Of a stretch of DNA of 64,000 nt, positions 1 through 12,712 are shown piece after piece. Below the pieces are notes generated by a model. That model made no database searches and was not told the origin of the DNA. It saw nothing but the letters and a program-made list of their open reading frames with translations. Both the position numbers and the translations under genes were made by a program. Source of the stretch: Tretioscincus oriximinensis (Eukaryota; Chordata; Lepidosauria; Squamata; Gymnophthalmidae); NCBI GenBank assembly GCA_022410635.1, contig JAJVDF010000259.1:392142-456141 (forward strand), written 5' to 3'. Each line of letters starts with the position of its first letter. Within the stretch, counting starts at the first letter, position 1.

Positions 1-340
1 ATTTGGCCACTGAAGCCTTCATTCTTCTGTTTTGCTGTCTGTCACTAGTTATTCAAGAAACACTTTAAAAATGCTTCTTGGAAACTTCAAGGGAACAAAT
101 ACTAAAAAATGAACAAGCAGACACTGTATTTCTCCAGTTAAGTATGTCTGCTAGCAGCAGAATTTTCAGTAAAAAGACATTTATACAGATATTGTCAGGT
201 GCAATACTGTCCATTTTTCCTCTGATTTTAGTAAGGCTTTGTAGCCTTTTATAGGATGTTCTGATAGTTTATTTGATTTCATGATTCATATAGACCGTTA
301 TCTTTCACTTCATCTGCTTCTCTTAAAGTTGTCCAGTACA

Positions 341-452
341 GGTGCTGTTCCAACTTTTTAAATCCAACTTAAGTCCTGAAGAGTTGGACTAAAGTAGGGT
401 GGGGGGATATTCAGGACTGAGAATGCAGTAAACGTATGTGTCAGAACAGCAC
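341..452. mobile_element. Hairpin repeat, family H2
   Basis: Imperfect inverted repeat: GGTGCTGTTCCAAC at the left end and GTCAGAACAGCAC at the right end, with a central pair AGTCCTGAAGA / TTCAGGACTGA. Related copies occur near 4708, 22535, 25269 and 63399. No coding capacity. Confidence 0.55.
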
Positions 453-714
453 AATAATGACTCTTTTAACACAAATCCCTATCCAATCCCAACACTGGAG
501 ACTGCTTGCATTTACTGGAATTTCACTTCCTTGAACAACATCTGGGGATGGGATGTATCACTGGTTCTTAAACTTTAGAGGATAGCTTTGAAGCATATAC
601 AGATAATCAAAGGGTAACCAGAGAGAAAACTCTCTGCTGATTGACTATAACTTTTATAAGACATCCCCTAGATAATAGAACCAGTTTGTTCTTGTATCAC
701 ATTCTTATTCATGA

Positions 715-1031
715 GCAGGCACGAATGGCTCAGTCACTTAGGAAACCATCTCTCATCTGGGAGATCGTGTTTCAAAGCCCTGTGTTGGACATGGGGGGGG
801 GGGGGGGTTTGAGCACTTCCACTAGCCTGTTTCTCTATCCAATCCAACTATTCGAAAGCATGAATTGCAAGAAATTGCAACTGACTGCAAGTAGATACAT
901 GGGAACCACCATAGCCTGGTGGGGAAGATAGAATGTAAGCCTTCGGGCAAAATACCCTTGTAAGCCACTTTGATTCCCTTTGTAAGGCGAGAAAAATGGG
1001 GTATAAGAACCTAGTTCTTTTTCTTCTTCTA
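715..1031 (+). mobile_element. tRNA-derived SINE (family A)
   Basis: The head reads GGCACGAATGGCTCAG and is followed by a B-box-like GTTTCAAAGCC, so it looks tRNA-derived. The body ends in a segment resembling GTAAGCCACTTTGATTCCC and a CTT-rich tail. The same unit occurs inverted at 5522-5830 and in broken form near 35155, 49618 and 57605. A G homopolymer of about 15 bases sits near 793-807. Confidence 0.75.
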
Positions 1032-1035
1032 GAAG

Positions 1036-1395
1036 TCACCTAGTTTGATTCTGCACTGCTCTATGAAGCCAGCTGGATGATCTCAGGCTAGTCATAAGAA
1101 CATAAGAAGAGCCCATCTAGTCCAACATTCTGCCTGACACAGAGGGCCACCAGATGCATCTGGGCAGTCTGAACATCAGAAAGCAAAATATGCACCTTTT
1201 CATGACTCCCTGCCAATGGTATTTCAGGAGGACTGTCTGTTGTTCCACCCCGGAGGCAGCATCCAGACATCCATCCTAGTACTCATTTATATCCTTGTGT
1301 CCATAAACCTTTCTAGTCAGAGTTTCACAAGAGAAGAGAAGAGGAGAAGGTTATATAAGCTGCTTTGAATTANATCGAGTTGAGAAAACCGGGAT
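1036..1395 (+). mobile_element. Sauria-type SINE (family B), split by a CR1 insertion
   Basis: The left part (about 1036-1094) and right part (about 1320-1395) together match the middle and 3' end of the tRNA-derived SINE seen complete at 29521-29757. The 5' head is missing. The two parts are separated by 218 bp of CR1 flanked by CTAGTCA repeats. Confidence 0.7.
1095..1312 (-). mobile_element. CR1-type LINE 3' end nested in a SINE
   Basis: The 218-bp segment matches the 3' terminal part of the CR1 copy at 51408-52950 (shared stretches include TAAGAACATAAGAAGAGCC and CCACCAGATGCA). The element's 3' end is on the left, so it is on the minus strand. It is flanked by the direct repeat CTAGTCA at 1088-1094 and 1313-1319. 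Confidence 0.8.
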
Positions 1396-1515
1396 ATTAT
1401 TTAATTATATTTATATCCCGCCCCATATCCGAAGGTCTCAGGGCAGCCAACAGTAAAATATCAATACAAAAATTAACAAATTAAAACAGTATAAAAGAAA
1501 ACAGTATAAAAGCCA
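1395..1515 (-). mobile_element. L2-type LINE 3' end
   Basis: Contains the recurring signature TATCCCGCCC ... GGTCTCAGGGCAGCCAAC followed by A-rich sequence, which is the reverse complement of the L2 3' end seen on the plus strand at 38600-38915. Confidence 0.6.
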
Positions 1516-1774
1516 AATCTTCTTTTTCTTTTTCCCTCCTCCTCAACCTTCTATGTTTTGCCACAGTCACTATTTATTATTAAACATGTGTTAAGAAAAT
1601 AATAGCTGCCTATGGAAAAATGCAGAACCACAAAAACTCAGTCCACTAATGGAACTTAGTGGAACTATAATAGGAGAGTGACCCAATCAATGTAAGGGAG
1701 CAACAATAGCTAGATTAATGCTCATTAGAAGATATATTCAATAAATAAATTTAATGTGAATGTAAAAAAAATGC

Positions 1775-1930
1775 ATGTAAAAAATGCAACAGGAGAGTTT
1801 TAGCTTTAATAGGTGTGTAGAAGACATTTTAGCAGATGTAGTCTCTAATGTCTAGAACATCTGTCAAAATGAAAACTTTCCCACACCCATTAAAGCTACA
1901 ACTCTTCTATCCTTTTTTAATGGCAACCCT
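1775..1930. mobile_element. Hairpin repeat, family H4
   Basis: The arm AGCTTTAATAGGTGTG pairs with CACACCCATTAAAGCT, and the right end is GGCAACCCT. The same arms occur at 8837-9219 and 29916-30043. Confidence 0.6.
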
Positions 1931-4707
1931 ACTCACTTAGGGTCCACAGAAGAATATATATTTATAATTTATTAATGATTAGTCCATTGATTGTATCATC
2001 ACCATACAAAGAACAAACAAGAGAAATACAAATATAAAAAAGCTATTAAAACTGTTTAATCAGTTAAAATCATTGTTTCAGCCTGTTTTAAGAGCAGTTC
2101 TCAATTTAGTGACCTTTGAAATAAATACCCCTACTCGAATTGTAGATGATTTATCCTTTCTTCTTAATAACTTTCGAACTTTGTCTTGATTATTCATCGT
2201 TTAGTATTTTTGTAGGAGTGGTGCATGATAGTGTTCTGTAATATTGGCATTTAATGAACAGTCAAGAAGGAAATGGGCCATATCCTCAAGCTATTATGCA
2301 CAGAGAATTTTTTCATATCACCCAAGATTCATCATTATATGTAGCTGATTAAATCTCACTTTTTACTTCATCCTATCGGTATTGTACCGTTGAAGGCACA
2401 TATATAATAATAAATTTTGTGTTAACTTGGACATGGATAACTACAAAGAAGAAGTCTCTTTCCAGGTGGTAGAAAGTTTCTGGTTTCCTTATCCAATATG
2501 GCATTTTGCCTGACTACTGCCTAGGTGTCCAGTTGTATATCAACATTTGAAAAGAGACTTTTCTGTTTCAGCCAAGAATGATAATTTTGTTGTAATGTAA
2601 CTCAATAGGTAATGGGTGTGTGTCTAAGCACTTTACAGATACTGAATGAGTTTCCAGGGCCACTGGAGAGATACCTAATATACCTTTGATAAAATTTTAT
2701 AATCTAATAGACTGATTCAACAGTGGGCTGCAATTTTAAGCTGCATTTATCCTATTTGCATAGGATTTCTGATAGTTATCATAATAAAATGCTCCTATGA
2801 GTCTTAACAGCATTCATTTTTAAGAGAGCTTTTTTTACTTAGCTTTTCTAGTATTTATTTTTAGGTGTTTTTTTAAAAAAATATATATAATGTCAGCATT
2901 TTAGATTTCTCAAGTAATGCTATTGCACAGCTGGTTTTAGAAAAAGTGCTAAGTGGGAAGTAGATAAGAGTTCGTTTCTTGAATGAACTTGTTTTTCAAG
3001 TAAGTAAAGAAGCAGAAGATGAAGCATGATGCTCAATTGGTTTAACCAATGAAATGGAAGTGCAAAATCAAACTTCATATAGCACATTGAAAAACTTTAT
3101 ATACATCAATGTGCATGATATACTGCAACACCCACACCCACAATAATTTTCGTCCATATTCTTTGAGGCTTGTTAACAGAACAATTGACTCTGTAAGTTA
3201 CAGTAATGAATGTGGAGTTTCATGGAAGTGAGGAGGACAATGAAAAAAGCATAATTTGAAATGCATCTTTGGGGTTTCATAGACTATGAAAGTCTACGCT
3301 AGCAAATTCTTGAGAAAATTAGTGCTATGAGATCCCCTTGCTAAAAGCTTTGATCCAGACTAACTACTTTGAAGTAGGCTTCATCCAGACAGACAGAATA
3401 TGAAAATAGACGAAAATGACTACAACATTTTAGCTACTAATTAAATTGGGACCCAAAAATACTCTGAATGCATCCCCCCTAAAAAAGAAAAATGTTGCTG
3501 ATTTTTAAATTCAAAATAATATCACTGATTTTAAGAGAGTCGTTCTTTTTGGTAGCTGGAAGAAGCAGATTTATGAAACATTTCCTCAGGTGATATTTTT
3601 ACGGATTTCAAATGTTTCAAGCATTTGCGACTGAATAAGGGATTCCTCCCCCTGTTTTTCCTTCTCTTCTTTTTCCTCCTGACCTCTATTACCCTTCTTT
3701 TCTCCCACTCCCCTCTTTTCTCCTCCACCTTTCCCTATTCCTTCTCCTCCCAACTCTTCTTGCTCATTCTTTCTCTCTCCTTGGCCTGGAAGATGTACAT
3801 TTAAAAATACCACAAGTATTCAGGAGAAATTTAAAAAGTAAACAGTATTTTTTTTTTGATAATTTCAATAATTCGGTAATAAAACATCTAGACGTTTTAT
3901 TGTATATGCTTGTTGTACTGTCCTTTAATAGAAGGGATATTATAACTAAACCATACTATTATTATTGTTATGATTAAGAGATTTTCCCCCCACAAAAAGT
4001 GAATTTCATATGCAAGCAGAATAGTCTACTGTTTTATATTTACACGACAAGGTGCTTTGTCATCTTCACCATCATTTTCTTTAAACTGAACCTTAACTGA
4101 AAAAGTCACTCAACTGATTTTTGTTTTGTTTTGGTTATAAGTCTGGCTGTAAAATAGGATGTTCAGTCCATCTTCTTCCTACAGGCTTTCACTGTGCTGT
4201 TTTAAGTAAAAGGTGAGTAGGAAAAAAAAATAAGAAAATAAATATTTATATACTTTCTTACTGTGAGCCTCGACATTAGGCAGATTGTTATAACCACTCT
4301 GAAAGCTTTGGACTCGTTTGCAATGAAAGATTTGTTGTGGATTTCTAACAAGGCTCCTGTGTGTGCATACCAAGATTAGTAAATATTGGTGACTAGAGTA
4401 TTTTTCGGTCACACTGTGCAGACTGTTAAGTTCCCCAAAACTGGAAAGTGGAGAAAATCTATTTCCTTGGTTTTCATTGCCACTGTAATTGCATAACCTG
4501 CTTTTCCCCCTACAGAAAGCTATAGGGAAGCCAGTAGTCACTTTTAGAATGCCAGAAAACAGCAGAAAGAGAGAGAAGTCATTTTCTTACATGAAAAAAG
4601 ACCTATCAAGGTGATACATATTTTTCACTGTGTGGCTGTAAATACTAGAAGTATTTCCCTTACTTCCCTTTCATTTGCTGCTACTTTTGTGATATTTAAA
4701 TAGATTT

Positions 4708-4815
4708 TTAATGCATATTTAATTCATTTTCAGTCCTGAAGAACTGGAAAAAAAGTTTTTCCTGCTTTAGTCCAGTTCTTCAGGACTGAACATAGATTAA
4801 AAGTATGTGTTAGCA
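4708..4815. mobile_element. Hairpin repeat, family H2
   Basis: Arms CAGTCCTGAAGAACTGG and CCAGTTCTTCAGGACTGA are almost perfectly complementary around a short loop. Confidence 0.6.
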
Positions 4816-4865
4816 TCTAATAGTTAACTACTAGAGGAGCCTAAACAATAACCACTAAAGCATCT

Positions 4866-4935
4866 GTTTTTTATTTATTTATTTGTACTTGTATCCCACC
4901 CTATACCCAAAGGTCTCAGGGTGGTCAACCAAAGG
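4866..4935 (-). mobile_element. L2-type LINE 3' end (short)
   Basis: (TTTA)n followed by TTGTATCCCACCC and AAGGTCTCAGGGTGG, the inverted L2 tail signature. Confidence 0.55.
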
Positions 4936-5521
4936 GTGGCACACATAGCTTTTTATTGCTTATCACCAAAAAGCACCAGCTGCCACTACATCTCCATTTT
5001 GGTAGTACAATGCATCTTCAATCTATTGCACAGAGTCTCCAAAACAGAGCAGTTTCTTCTCAACTTACATGGGGGCATGGTGACTCTTCACTTCCAAAAG
5101 AAGACAAGGTGCTTCAGATGGGCACATTTCCTAACCCACTCAAAACAGAGGTGCTTCTTTTTGAATTGGGGACATAGCCAAATGTTCATCAGGAACATTG
5201 TGTTCCACTGGTAGCAAGTTGTAACTGGAAAAAGCGTTTGTCCTGGGTCGTGTTATGGTCTTACTATGGGCTGCTCTAACAGGAAGATCATCTGGATTCA
5301 GATATCTTTTGCAATCCAGAAACTGCAATTATCCGTCCCTTATCATTCCAAGAGCTGGTTGTTCCCTTTCTTCCCAAACACTGAGGGACTTAAATCATCT
5401 TGGACTGTTGAACTTAATGTGCTTATGAAAGATTAGTCCTCTGTGGTTCATTTCGTGTAATATAAGTGGTTTCTTCAAGCTTCTAAGGCTGTGTCCACAC
5501 ACACATATATTATATATATTT

Positions 5522-5830
5522 AGGAAAAGAAGAAGAACTGGGTTCTTACACACTGCTTTTCTCACCCGAAGGGACTCAAAGCGGCTTACAAGTGTATTTT
5601 TCGCCTCAAGGCTTACATTCTACCTTCCCCACAAGGCTGTGGTGGTTCTCATTTATCTAGTTTGTAATCAGTTGCAATTTCTTGCAGTTGTTGCTTTCGA
5701 ATAGCTGGGTTGGCTAAAGCTACAGACTAGTAGAAGGTGCTTACCCCTCCCCACGCCCAACACAGGGCTTTGAAACCTGATTTCTCAGATGAGAGACCAT
5801 CTCCTTAGCATCTGCGCCATTCGTGCCTGC
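5522..5830 (-). mobile_element. tRNA-derived SINE (family A), near full length
   Basis: Inverted counterpart of 715-1031. Read on the minus strand it starts GCAGGCACGAATGGCGCAG, contains GGTTTCAAAGCCC, and ends with GTAAGCCGCTTTGAGTCCC and a CTT-rich tail (AGAAGAAG on the plus strand). Confidence 0.8.
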
Positions 5831-6229
5831 AATAATAACACTTCAAAAGGCAACTGCCTGGATGCACCCTGACTTTTCACACGGACAGGTCTTCTGAAGG
5901 TGGATATTGTAGTTATATTTAAAATTGACTCAAGACCAGAGCAAACATGCTAGGGAATCTAACAGATGAAATGACAACCAGCTGTGAATGTCCACCCATT
6001 CTTGCATCAAGGGGTAGTTTGTTAGAAATAGCATAATTAAGTTGTACATGTTTTAGCTTGGATTATTTTTAAAGAGGCCGCTTTCGTGTTGTCTAAAATG
6101 ATATTCTTGAAACATCAGCAATGTGAAAAGGAAAAAGGAATGATAAACGTCATGATAGATATAGTGAAATACATGCATCCATCTAAGCCACACTTCTGTT
6201 AATTACTCATATAACATGCACATTCCTTG

Positions 6230-6560
6230 TTGGTGACTCTGTGGAAAACCTTGTTACACACATTTTCTGCTGAAGGGCAGCTTTGTGGAAGTCTTGCTGG
6301 AATTAGCTTAATGGATCCATGTGTTGTCCATTTGCTTGTCAGGGATAGTTTAAGAGGGCAGAAAAGGAGGTTTGAGTGACTGCCAGTCTGTCTTAAGGTA
6401 TGGTAATGAAGCTAATTATAAGATGAGAGCTCACAGCGATCTGTGAAGGCAATTATTTGGGAAACCTGTGTGTCATGGTTGTCTTTATCGGATGACTCTC
6501 TAGTTCGGCATTTAACTAGAGGCACAAAGATACTTTAAAAAGAGGACAGAGTTCTGTTTT
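6230..6560. promoter_or_regulatory. Candidate conserved non-coding block
   Basis: A block without recognised repeats and with mixed composition, containing homeodomain-type cores (CTAATTATA, CAATTATTT) and a TTATCGG GATA-like site. It has no open frame of note. Its status as an enhancer is inference only. Confidence 0.25.
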
Positions 6561-7472
6561 TGTTCTTGGAAGATTGGAGTGAAAGCATTAAGGTATATTA
6601 AGCAAGGGGGGAGGTTTAGATCAAATTTTNAAAAAATATATATAGTAAAATTAAATTCTTATGAGTTACGATCATTTTTTTCTTTCCACTTAATTTATTG
6701 AGTTCTTTTTCTGCTGCTCTATCTCCTTTATGTTTGGCCCAGTATATTAGTTTTATCTCTCTATAAGTTGTTCTGTTGATCTCTTTACGTTGAATCAAAG
6801 ACATTTTAGAATATTCAAGTAAACAACCAAACCAAGAGTTTGGCTCCTGAAAAGGACTTTAATCTATGGAAAATTTGCTATGCTTTTACTTGTTATAATT
6901 TAAACACACTTTTGACTGGAGATTGGTAGAGAGAAATCAAATGACTTTCCAAGTTTCAAATAATCCCCCTGAAAATTTCCTAGCCCAATGTCCATTGAGG
7001 TTTGAAAATGGTTTTTATATCTTATTTTAATATCCCAAAAGGTTTTCAATTGATTGTGCCATTCCGATACTGTCTTAGTCTATCTGACCTTGACTTCTCA
7101 TCTTGTAACAGACACTGATTAGTAAAGAAATATTAAACACTGCAAATGAAGAACAGGTGTTCTACACATCACTGGGCCTTTGTGTACATCCTAAAAAAGA
7201 AAAAGAGGTGGCAGATGACATGGGGAAAGACCTAACATTAAAGGGACCTTAAGAAGGTCAAAATGTGTTTGACATCATAAGGAGCACAAACGACCGCAAA
7301 AACATTTGCTCTGGAAATGAAGAAGTCCACATGGCACCTATTGCAATTCAATCTACATTTGAAAGTACTTTTACTAAATATGCTGGGCTTAGAGAGAGAA
7401 TAATTGGGTCTTTTGCATTTCTGAATAAACCAGAGATAGCAAATAAGTTTATTAAGATCTACTGCTATCTTT

Positions 7473-7555
<83 letters not shown>
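7473..7555. repeat. (TAA)n microsatellite
   Basis: About 27 uninterrupted ATA/TAA units. Confidence 0.98.
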
Positions 7556-7556
<1 letters not shown>

Positions 7557-8836
7557 TTTTATTATGAAATAAAATGTCTGCAAACATCTCACCTGTAAAC
7601 ATCTCTAAGGCCACATTCACATGACTGCTAGAGCCAATGGTATCTCACTTCTAAAATGACAAAACCATCCTGGGACCTGTCACATGGTCATTGTGAAGTG
7701 ATGTCTTCAAAATGTACTATGCGTGCATGATTGAACTGCTGCGCAGTATTGTTGGTAACTTACACAGCCCCTAATCAGTATGGAATAAGTGCTGTGATGG
7801 TTCAAGAGTATGCGATCCCACAATCTCAACTCTCATTTTTTTTCTATTTTTCTATGATGGGATATCTGCATGTCAGTATAAGAAGATTATTGGATCATGG
7901 CCAAATGGAGACTTCAATCTTGCTGTTCTAAATCCTGGCTTAAGTATCTACAACCACTATGTTCTATTTTGTACTCACATTTCATGGAGCAGTCCATCCT
8001 ATTCCAGAATAAGATTATATGGCAAGAGTAGAGATGCCACCTGTGCTGGCAGCAATGTCTACTCTGCTCTAGTTGTTCTAGTTCATGCATTTGACTCTCC
8101 ACCCCAAGGGACCCTTCATTCCTGTACAGTCATTGGTTTGGCCCCCATTTCTCATACTTTGTGTCTGGTATACAAGAGTGGACGCTTCAAATATGATGGT
8201 CCTCAAGCAAGATTGTCAGAGGTGTGTATGAGCTTTGAAAATTGGACATTTTCCTTCTTCCAAACAGATGTGGAAGCACAAAAAACCTATAGTGGATCAA
8301 GATGGAATGGGAATGTAGTAAACCTCATCAAACAGACTTATAGCTAATCTCGCTTAGAAATTATTTGGCATGATTTGCTATCAGGAAAGCACTAGTGCCT
8401 TGTGAAGAAAGTGTGCCAGGGAACTGCTTGTTCTGAAAAAAACGAATAAGTGCATAAAGGGCTTCTATTTCAGTTCACTGACTCTTCACTTTGAGAATAT
8501 GGTTTTCTGATGGCGGAGGGTAATCTGTAACTCCAAACAAATGCACAAATTTGACATGTGTGCACCAGCTAAAAAAAATGAAGCCATGGTGTAAGTTGTC
8601 AACCCCTTGAAATAACTGCAAGGAAATTCTTAGTGTGTGTAGAAATCACAAGGCCTCTCTTCCTGTTATGCATAATAAATCACTTGCTCCCAGCCACAAC
8701 ATCAGTTTCTACTGCTTTTATAAGCCTTTTCTCTTCCTTTGCTGATTCATAGGCAGAATGTGGGATTGTAACTGCAAAAGCTCTCTCTGCATCGTGCTGG
8801 TACATGAGACTCATAACTGAGACCCATAGATACAGA

Positions 8837-9219
8837 AGGGCTACCACCCAAAAAGGGGATGGGAGATTTGCAGCTTTAATGGGAGTGGAAAGAAGATATG
8901 GTCACCAAAGGTGAAACCTATACTGCCTGCAGCAACTAGAGAATAAGTTACTTTTCTACGCCTGTTCATGGTTTCAGCTTTGGTGGTGTGTAAAAGAGGA
9001 ATGTTCACCAAAAGTGCAGCTTACAATGCCTGTAGCAACCAGAGAATAAAATCCCTTTTCCATACTTATTCAAGCTGCAGAGTTTTGTGGCTTTAATGGG
9101 TGTGGAAAAGAGGAATGTTTACCAAAGGTACTGTTTATAATGCATACAATATCTGTTGAAAGGAGCTTGTTTTCCCATACCCATTAAAACTGCAAAATCC
9201 AGGTTTTAATTATAACCCT
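8837..9219. mobile_element. Hairpin repeat, family H4, with internal tandem triplication
   Basis: Ends AGGGCTACCA and TATAACCCT are roughly inverted copies, as in the smaller family members. Inside, a unit beginning GCTTTAATGGG or GCTTTGGTGG recurs at about 8873, 8977 and 9090 (spacing 104 and 113 bp), each with a CACCAAA-like, an ATGC-TGTAGCAAC-like and a CCCATAC-like part. Confidence 0.65.
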
Positions 9220-9557
9220 AAAGTACCGGAATATTTAACAATAGATTGTTCAAACAAATATGGAAATGCTTCTTGATTTTTCCCTGTTGCTAACCAGCAA
9301 GTTACTTTTACTACAGTCTTTATATGTAGCAGTAATTGGATGTGATTTTTAGACTCTATAGCACAGATTTCATTATGTTTCCCTCCTACAAATGTACTGA
9401 GGTAAATGCCTTATTATGCTAAAGGTGCAGAGTATGATTAACATCAAGTTCTTGTACTAGCCATGAGGCTGTGCTGTTTTATAAGTGTCATAAACCAGTG
9501 ACAAATGAGGCCTTTGTGACACCTTTTCAAAAGTCTGCTACTTGCATTTCTAAAGTT

Positions 9558-9570
9558 TGCCCCCTGCTGG
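9558..9570. promoter_or_regulatory. CTCF-like motif
   Basis: TGCCCCCTGCTGG matches the reverse-oriented CTCF core (TGCCCYCTRGTGG) at all but two positions, in unique sequence. Predicted only. Confidence 0.3.
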
Positions 9571-10351
9571 TTGTTTCTTAAAAATGTTGAGAAAAGTAGA
9601 AAAAAGGAATGTCAAAGCGAAATGAATGAGGCTACCATTTGAAGTTCTCAGCAACTAGTTTATCGTCACTGCGAAATGTGGTCTGTAGGGAAAATGAAGT
9701 GAGAAGGAGGAAAGGAAGGGGTAAAAAATAAAACAAAAAAACTGAGTAAGACAAGGAACCAAAGCTTGTGAAACATCTGACTTGGAACGATAAGCGTTGC
9801 CTGTCTGAAAAACAAAATAATGAGACCATTTTTTTCCCTTCAGTATTTTCATTTAATGAATTCCAAAATAGTTACCTCATAAAATAAATAGTTTTAAGTT
9901 TCCACATTACTTTGCCTTTAATCCATATACACAGCGAATGCTCGTAAAGAAATAATGTTTGTACCCTAAAACATTCAGTGTTGAATTTACCACAGAAAGG
10001 CTAATTATCTTTCTGTCACAACCAAGAGGAATCACTGAATGCCCACAAGAAACACATTTTGCTGATGTGGTTCCTGTTCTTAAGACTCAGACCAAAATTT
10101 TTGTTTGTGTTTTTCAAGACCAAGAATGACTGATATTTCTTTCATGTGTGGTATCCTATCTTAAATTGTGATTTTTGCCAGTAGCCTCACAAGGAATGCC
10201 CATGAAAATGCATTTTGGAAAAATCATTATATGCATAATTTTTCCATTCTTTGGTTTTGGAACGATAACCAAGTTGCTTTCTTGTGCAACATAGCACTCT
10301 ATCTTAAAAGGACATCAGGGGACAGTACTCTTGGCAAAGAACACCCTGTAT

Positions 10352-10720
10352 TTTTTCCTTTTTAAAAAAGTTTTATTAATTATATTACAACATAAACAGG
10401 ACAAACCAAATAGAAATACATAAATAATACCAAAAAATGCATAAAGCAAAATCAAATAACACAGCAAGGACATTATTAATTTTCGCAACCAATTATCAAA
10501 TATGGGGAAAATGATTTTGCATTGTCTTCTCCGTGTTGTTCGACCCATTCTGATGGAGTTCTATTGAACCAATTTGGCCCACTTTTTCTTTACATCATGA
10601 TTAACTCTTACTTCATAATACAATAATCGTATTTACCTTAAATTGCCTCAAATTGCTTCTAATACATAGTGAATCCAATTTTGTAAGTTCCATTTATTAT
10701 ATTATTTCGATCGTAAAACT
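10352..10720 (-). mobile_element. Possible L1-type LINE 3' end
   Basis: A T-rich left edge is followed by about 370 bp of A/T-rich sequence with no coding resemblance, like an inverted poly(A) end of an L1-type element. Identification is weak. Confidence 0.3.
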
Positions 10721-10764
10721 ATTACCTATTGGGCAGATGATTCTGATTATTTAAGAGACCAGAA

Positions 10765-10935
10765 ATCGGACACACTATGACCCCATTCATACAGAGCTTG
10801 GCCATCCACATGCCTGTATAGACTATGGCAGGCCCCAAATGGGGTCTGCCATAGTCTACATTAGCATGTGGTTGGCAGGCTTGTATTCCGAGGTATAGCC
10901 CAGGATAAGGCTCCGTGTGGATGCAGCCTACATTT
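10765..10935. mobile_element. Hairpin repeat, family H3-like
   Basis: Imperfect inverted repeat centred on GGCAGGCCCCAAATGGGG, with CATACAGAGCTTGGCC on the left. A close relative lies at 40335-40490. Confidence 0.5.
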
Positions 10936-11514
10936 GAGTATTTAATCCAACATAGGATCTGTTTACTCAAGCCTTAGGGAACAGGCCCTTAATGCAAACA
11001 TTAAGTAAAATAAGATTGGTGCTTGACATTGCTTTTGGATACACTAGTGGCAGATCATATGAAAATAGTCTTCTTTTCAATGTTATGATGGATTTTTATC
11101 TCAATTGTGGGTCCTATTTCTTATTTAGCAGATGAGATGGAGTAGTGTTGAAAACGCGCAAGAAAAACAGTGTCGTTTTACTAAGACCAGAATGTCTCAC
11201 ACTCCTTGTTCCAGACTAGGTGTATTAGAACAGACTACATAAGTATGGTTGTAGATTTCTTTAAAAGAGGTCTGCAGCTATATCTGGATATGAAGTCCTT
11301 AGGACAATTTTGGATTGAAGTAGCACTAATCCATTATAGGAGAAGCATACTAGAAACAGCTTGCTTTGAGATAACAGGCTAGTGTGGAAAGTGTGAAAAT
11401 GGCTCCAACATAATGAGAACAAGCCCAAGAAACAGAAACTTGTTTCTCGCAGCAGTAATGGTGAAGAACGAACTACAATATTGAGGTAATAAATGGAACA
11501 GATTTATATCTGTC

Positions 11515-11672
11515 AATTTCGTATAGTGGTTAAAGAGTTGGACTCTTATCTGGTAGTTGCCCAGTTCAGTTCCTGACTCCATCATGAAGGCAGCTGGGTG
11601 ATCTTGGTCCAGCCACAATTCTTTAGAATTCTCTCAGCCCAGCCTACTTTACAAGGTATCTGTGGTGGAGAA
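11515..11672 (+). mobile_element. Sauria-type SINE (family B)
   Basis: tRNA-like head TAGTGGTTAAAGAGTTGGA, then ACTCTTATCTGGTAG, B-box-like CAGTTCAGTTCC, GGGTGATCTTGG and CTCTCAGCCCAGCCTAC. The typical 3' end is missing. Confidence 0.75.
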
Positions 11673-12502
11673 AGTAACAAAAGCTATGTGTGTCACTCTT
11701 TGGTGAAAAGGACATTGCAAATAAACATTATTATATCTATTCCCTGTAATAATTCTGTTGGCTTTATCTCTCTGTCTATTCCAGAGGTGGGCATACTTGA
11801 GCAAATATATTTGCTATTCCTAGTAAAGAAGACAACAGGTAGGAACAGAGCCTGTCAGAGTAGCTGAAAGTGTTGAGTTAACTTAAGGAATGCAGAACAA
11901 ACCATGTGGCAGAAACTTGTTTCTACCTGATAGAACTTTTTTCCCTGGTGGATGGTAAAAATATCTCCCTTTTCAATTGTCTTATTGTGTGCCTTTTCTT
12001 GCCAGTATGTTCCTTCAGGAATTGCAGAATAAGATCTCTGAGTCCTCCCATTAGACATCCTGTACTAGCATGGTTATCATATACATCAGACACATTGGCC
12101 TGCTTGGGGTGTGTTTTCTCTACATTTAACGAGTTCTCAGGAATTTCTNTAATACAACAGAATACAAGCCTGTTTTGCAAGGTACTTACTTTAAAAAATA
12201 TTAATTACCACAGAGAATAATTGGAAGGGAACTCCAGGGTTAGCGATTCCAACCCCTGCCGCAATGCTGGATTCATTAAACATCCCAGATAGACAACTAT
12301 TTAAAGACCTTCGTAGAAAGAGAGCATCTCCTGTGGCAACCTATTCTACTGGTATTCCTCTGACAGAAATGTTTTTTCTGAAATCTATTCTGCATCCACT
12401 CGCCTTCAGTTTTAACCTGTTGCTTTCAGTCCTTCTTATGAATATGAGAATAGGATTGATTCTTCTGCACTGTGACAGCCCTTCAGACATTTCTAGACAC
12501 AC

Positions 12503-12534
12503 TTACTTACTTACTTACTTACTTACTTATTTGG
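12503..12534. repeat. (ACTT)n microsatellite
   Basis: About seven CTTA units, followed by an L2-like inverted tail. Confidence 0.95.
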
Positions 12535-12712
12535 CAATTTATATTCCGCTCTTCACCATTGATCCCTGGGCAGGTAAACAACAACAACAATGAAAACCCA
12601 ACAAAAAAATGAATAAAATATTGAAAAAGATCCATAACCTCCCTCCTTCCCTTCCTCCCTTCAAAACCGTCCCTGGCAGGACAGAAAGCAGATTATTTAA
12701 GAGTCAAAACTG

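Noticed and set aside
4179..4541. 120-residue minus-strand frame
   Set aside because: No family resemblance; the composition matches the surrounding intron.
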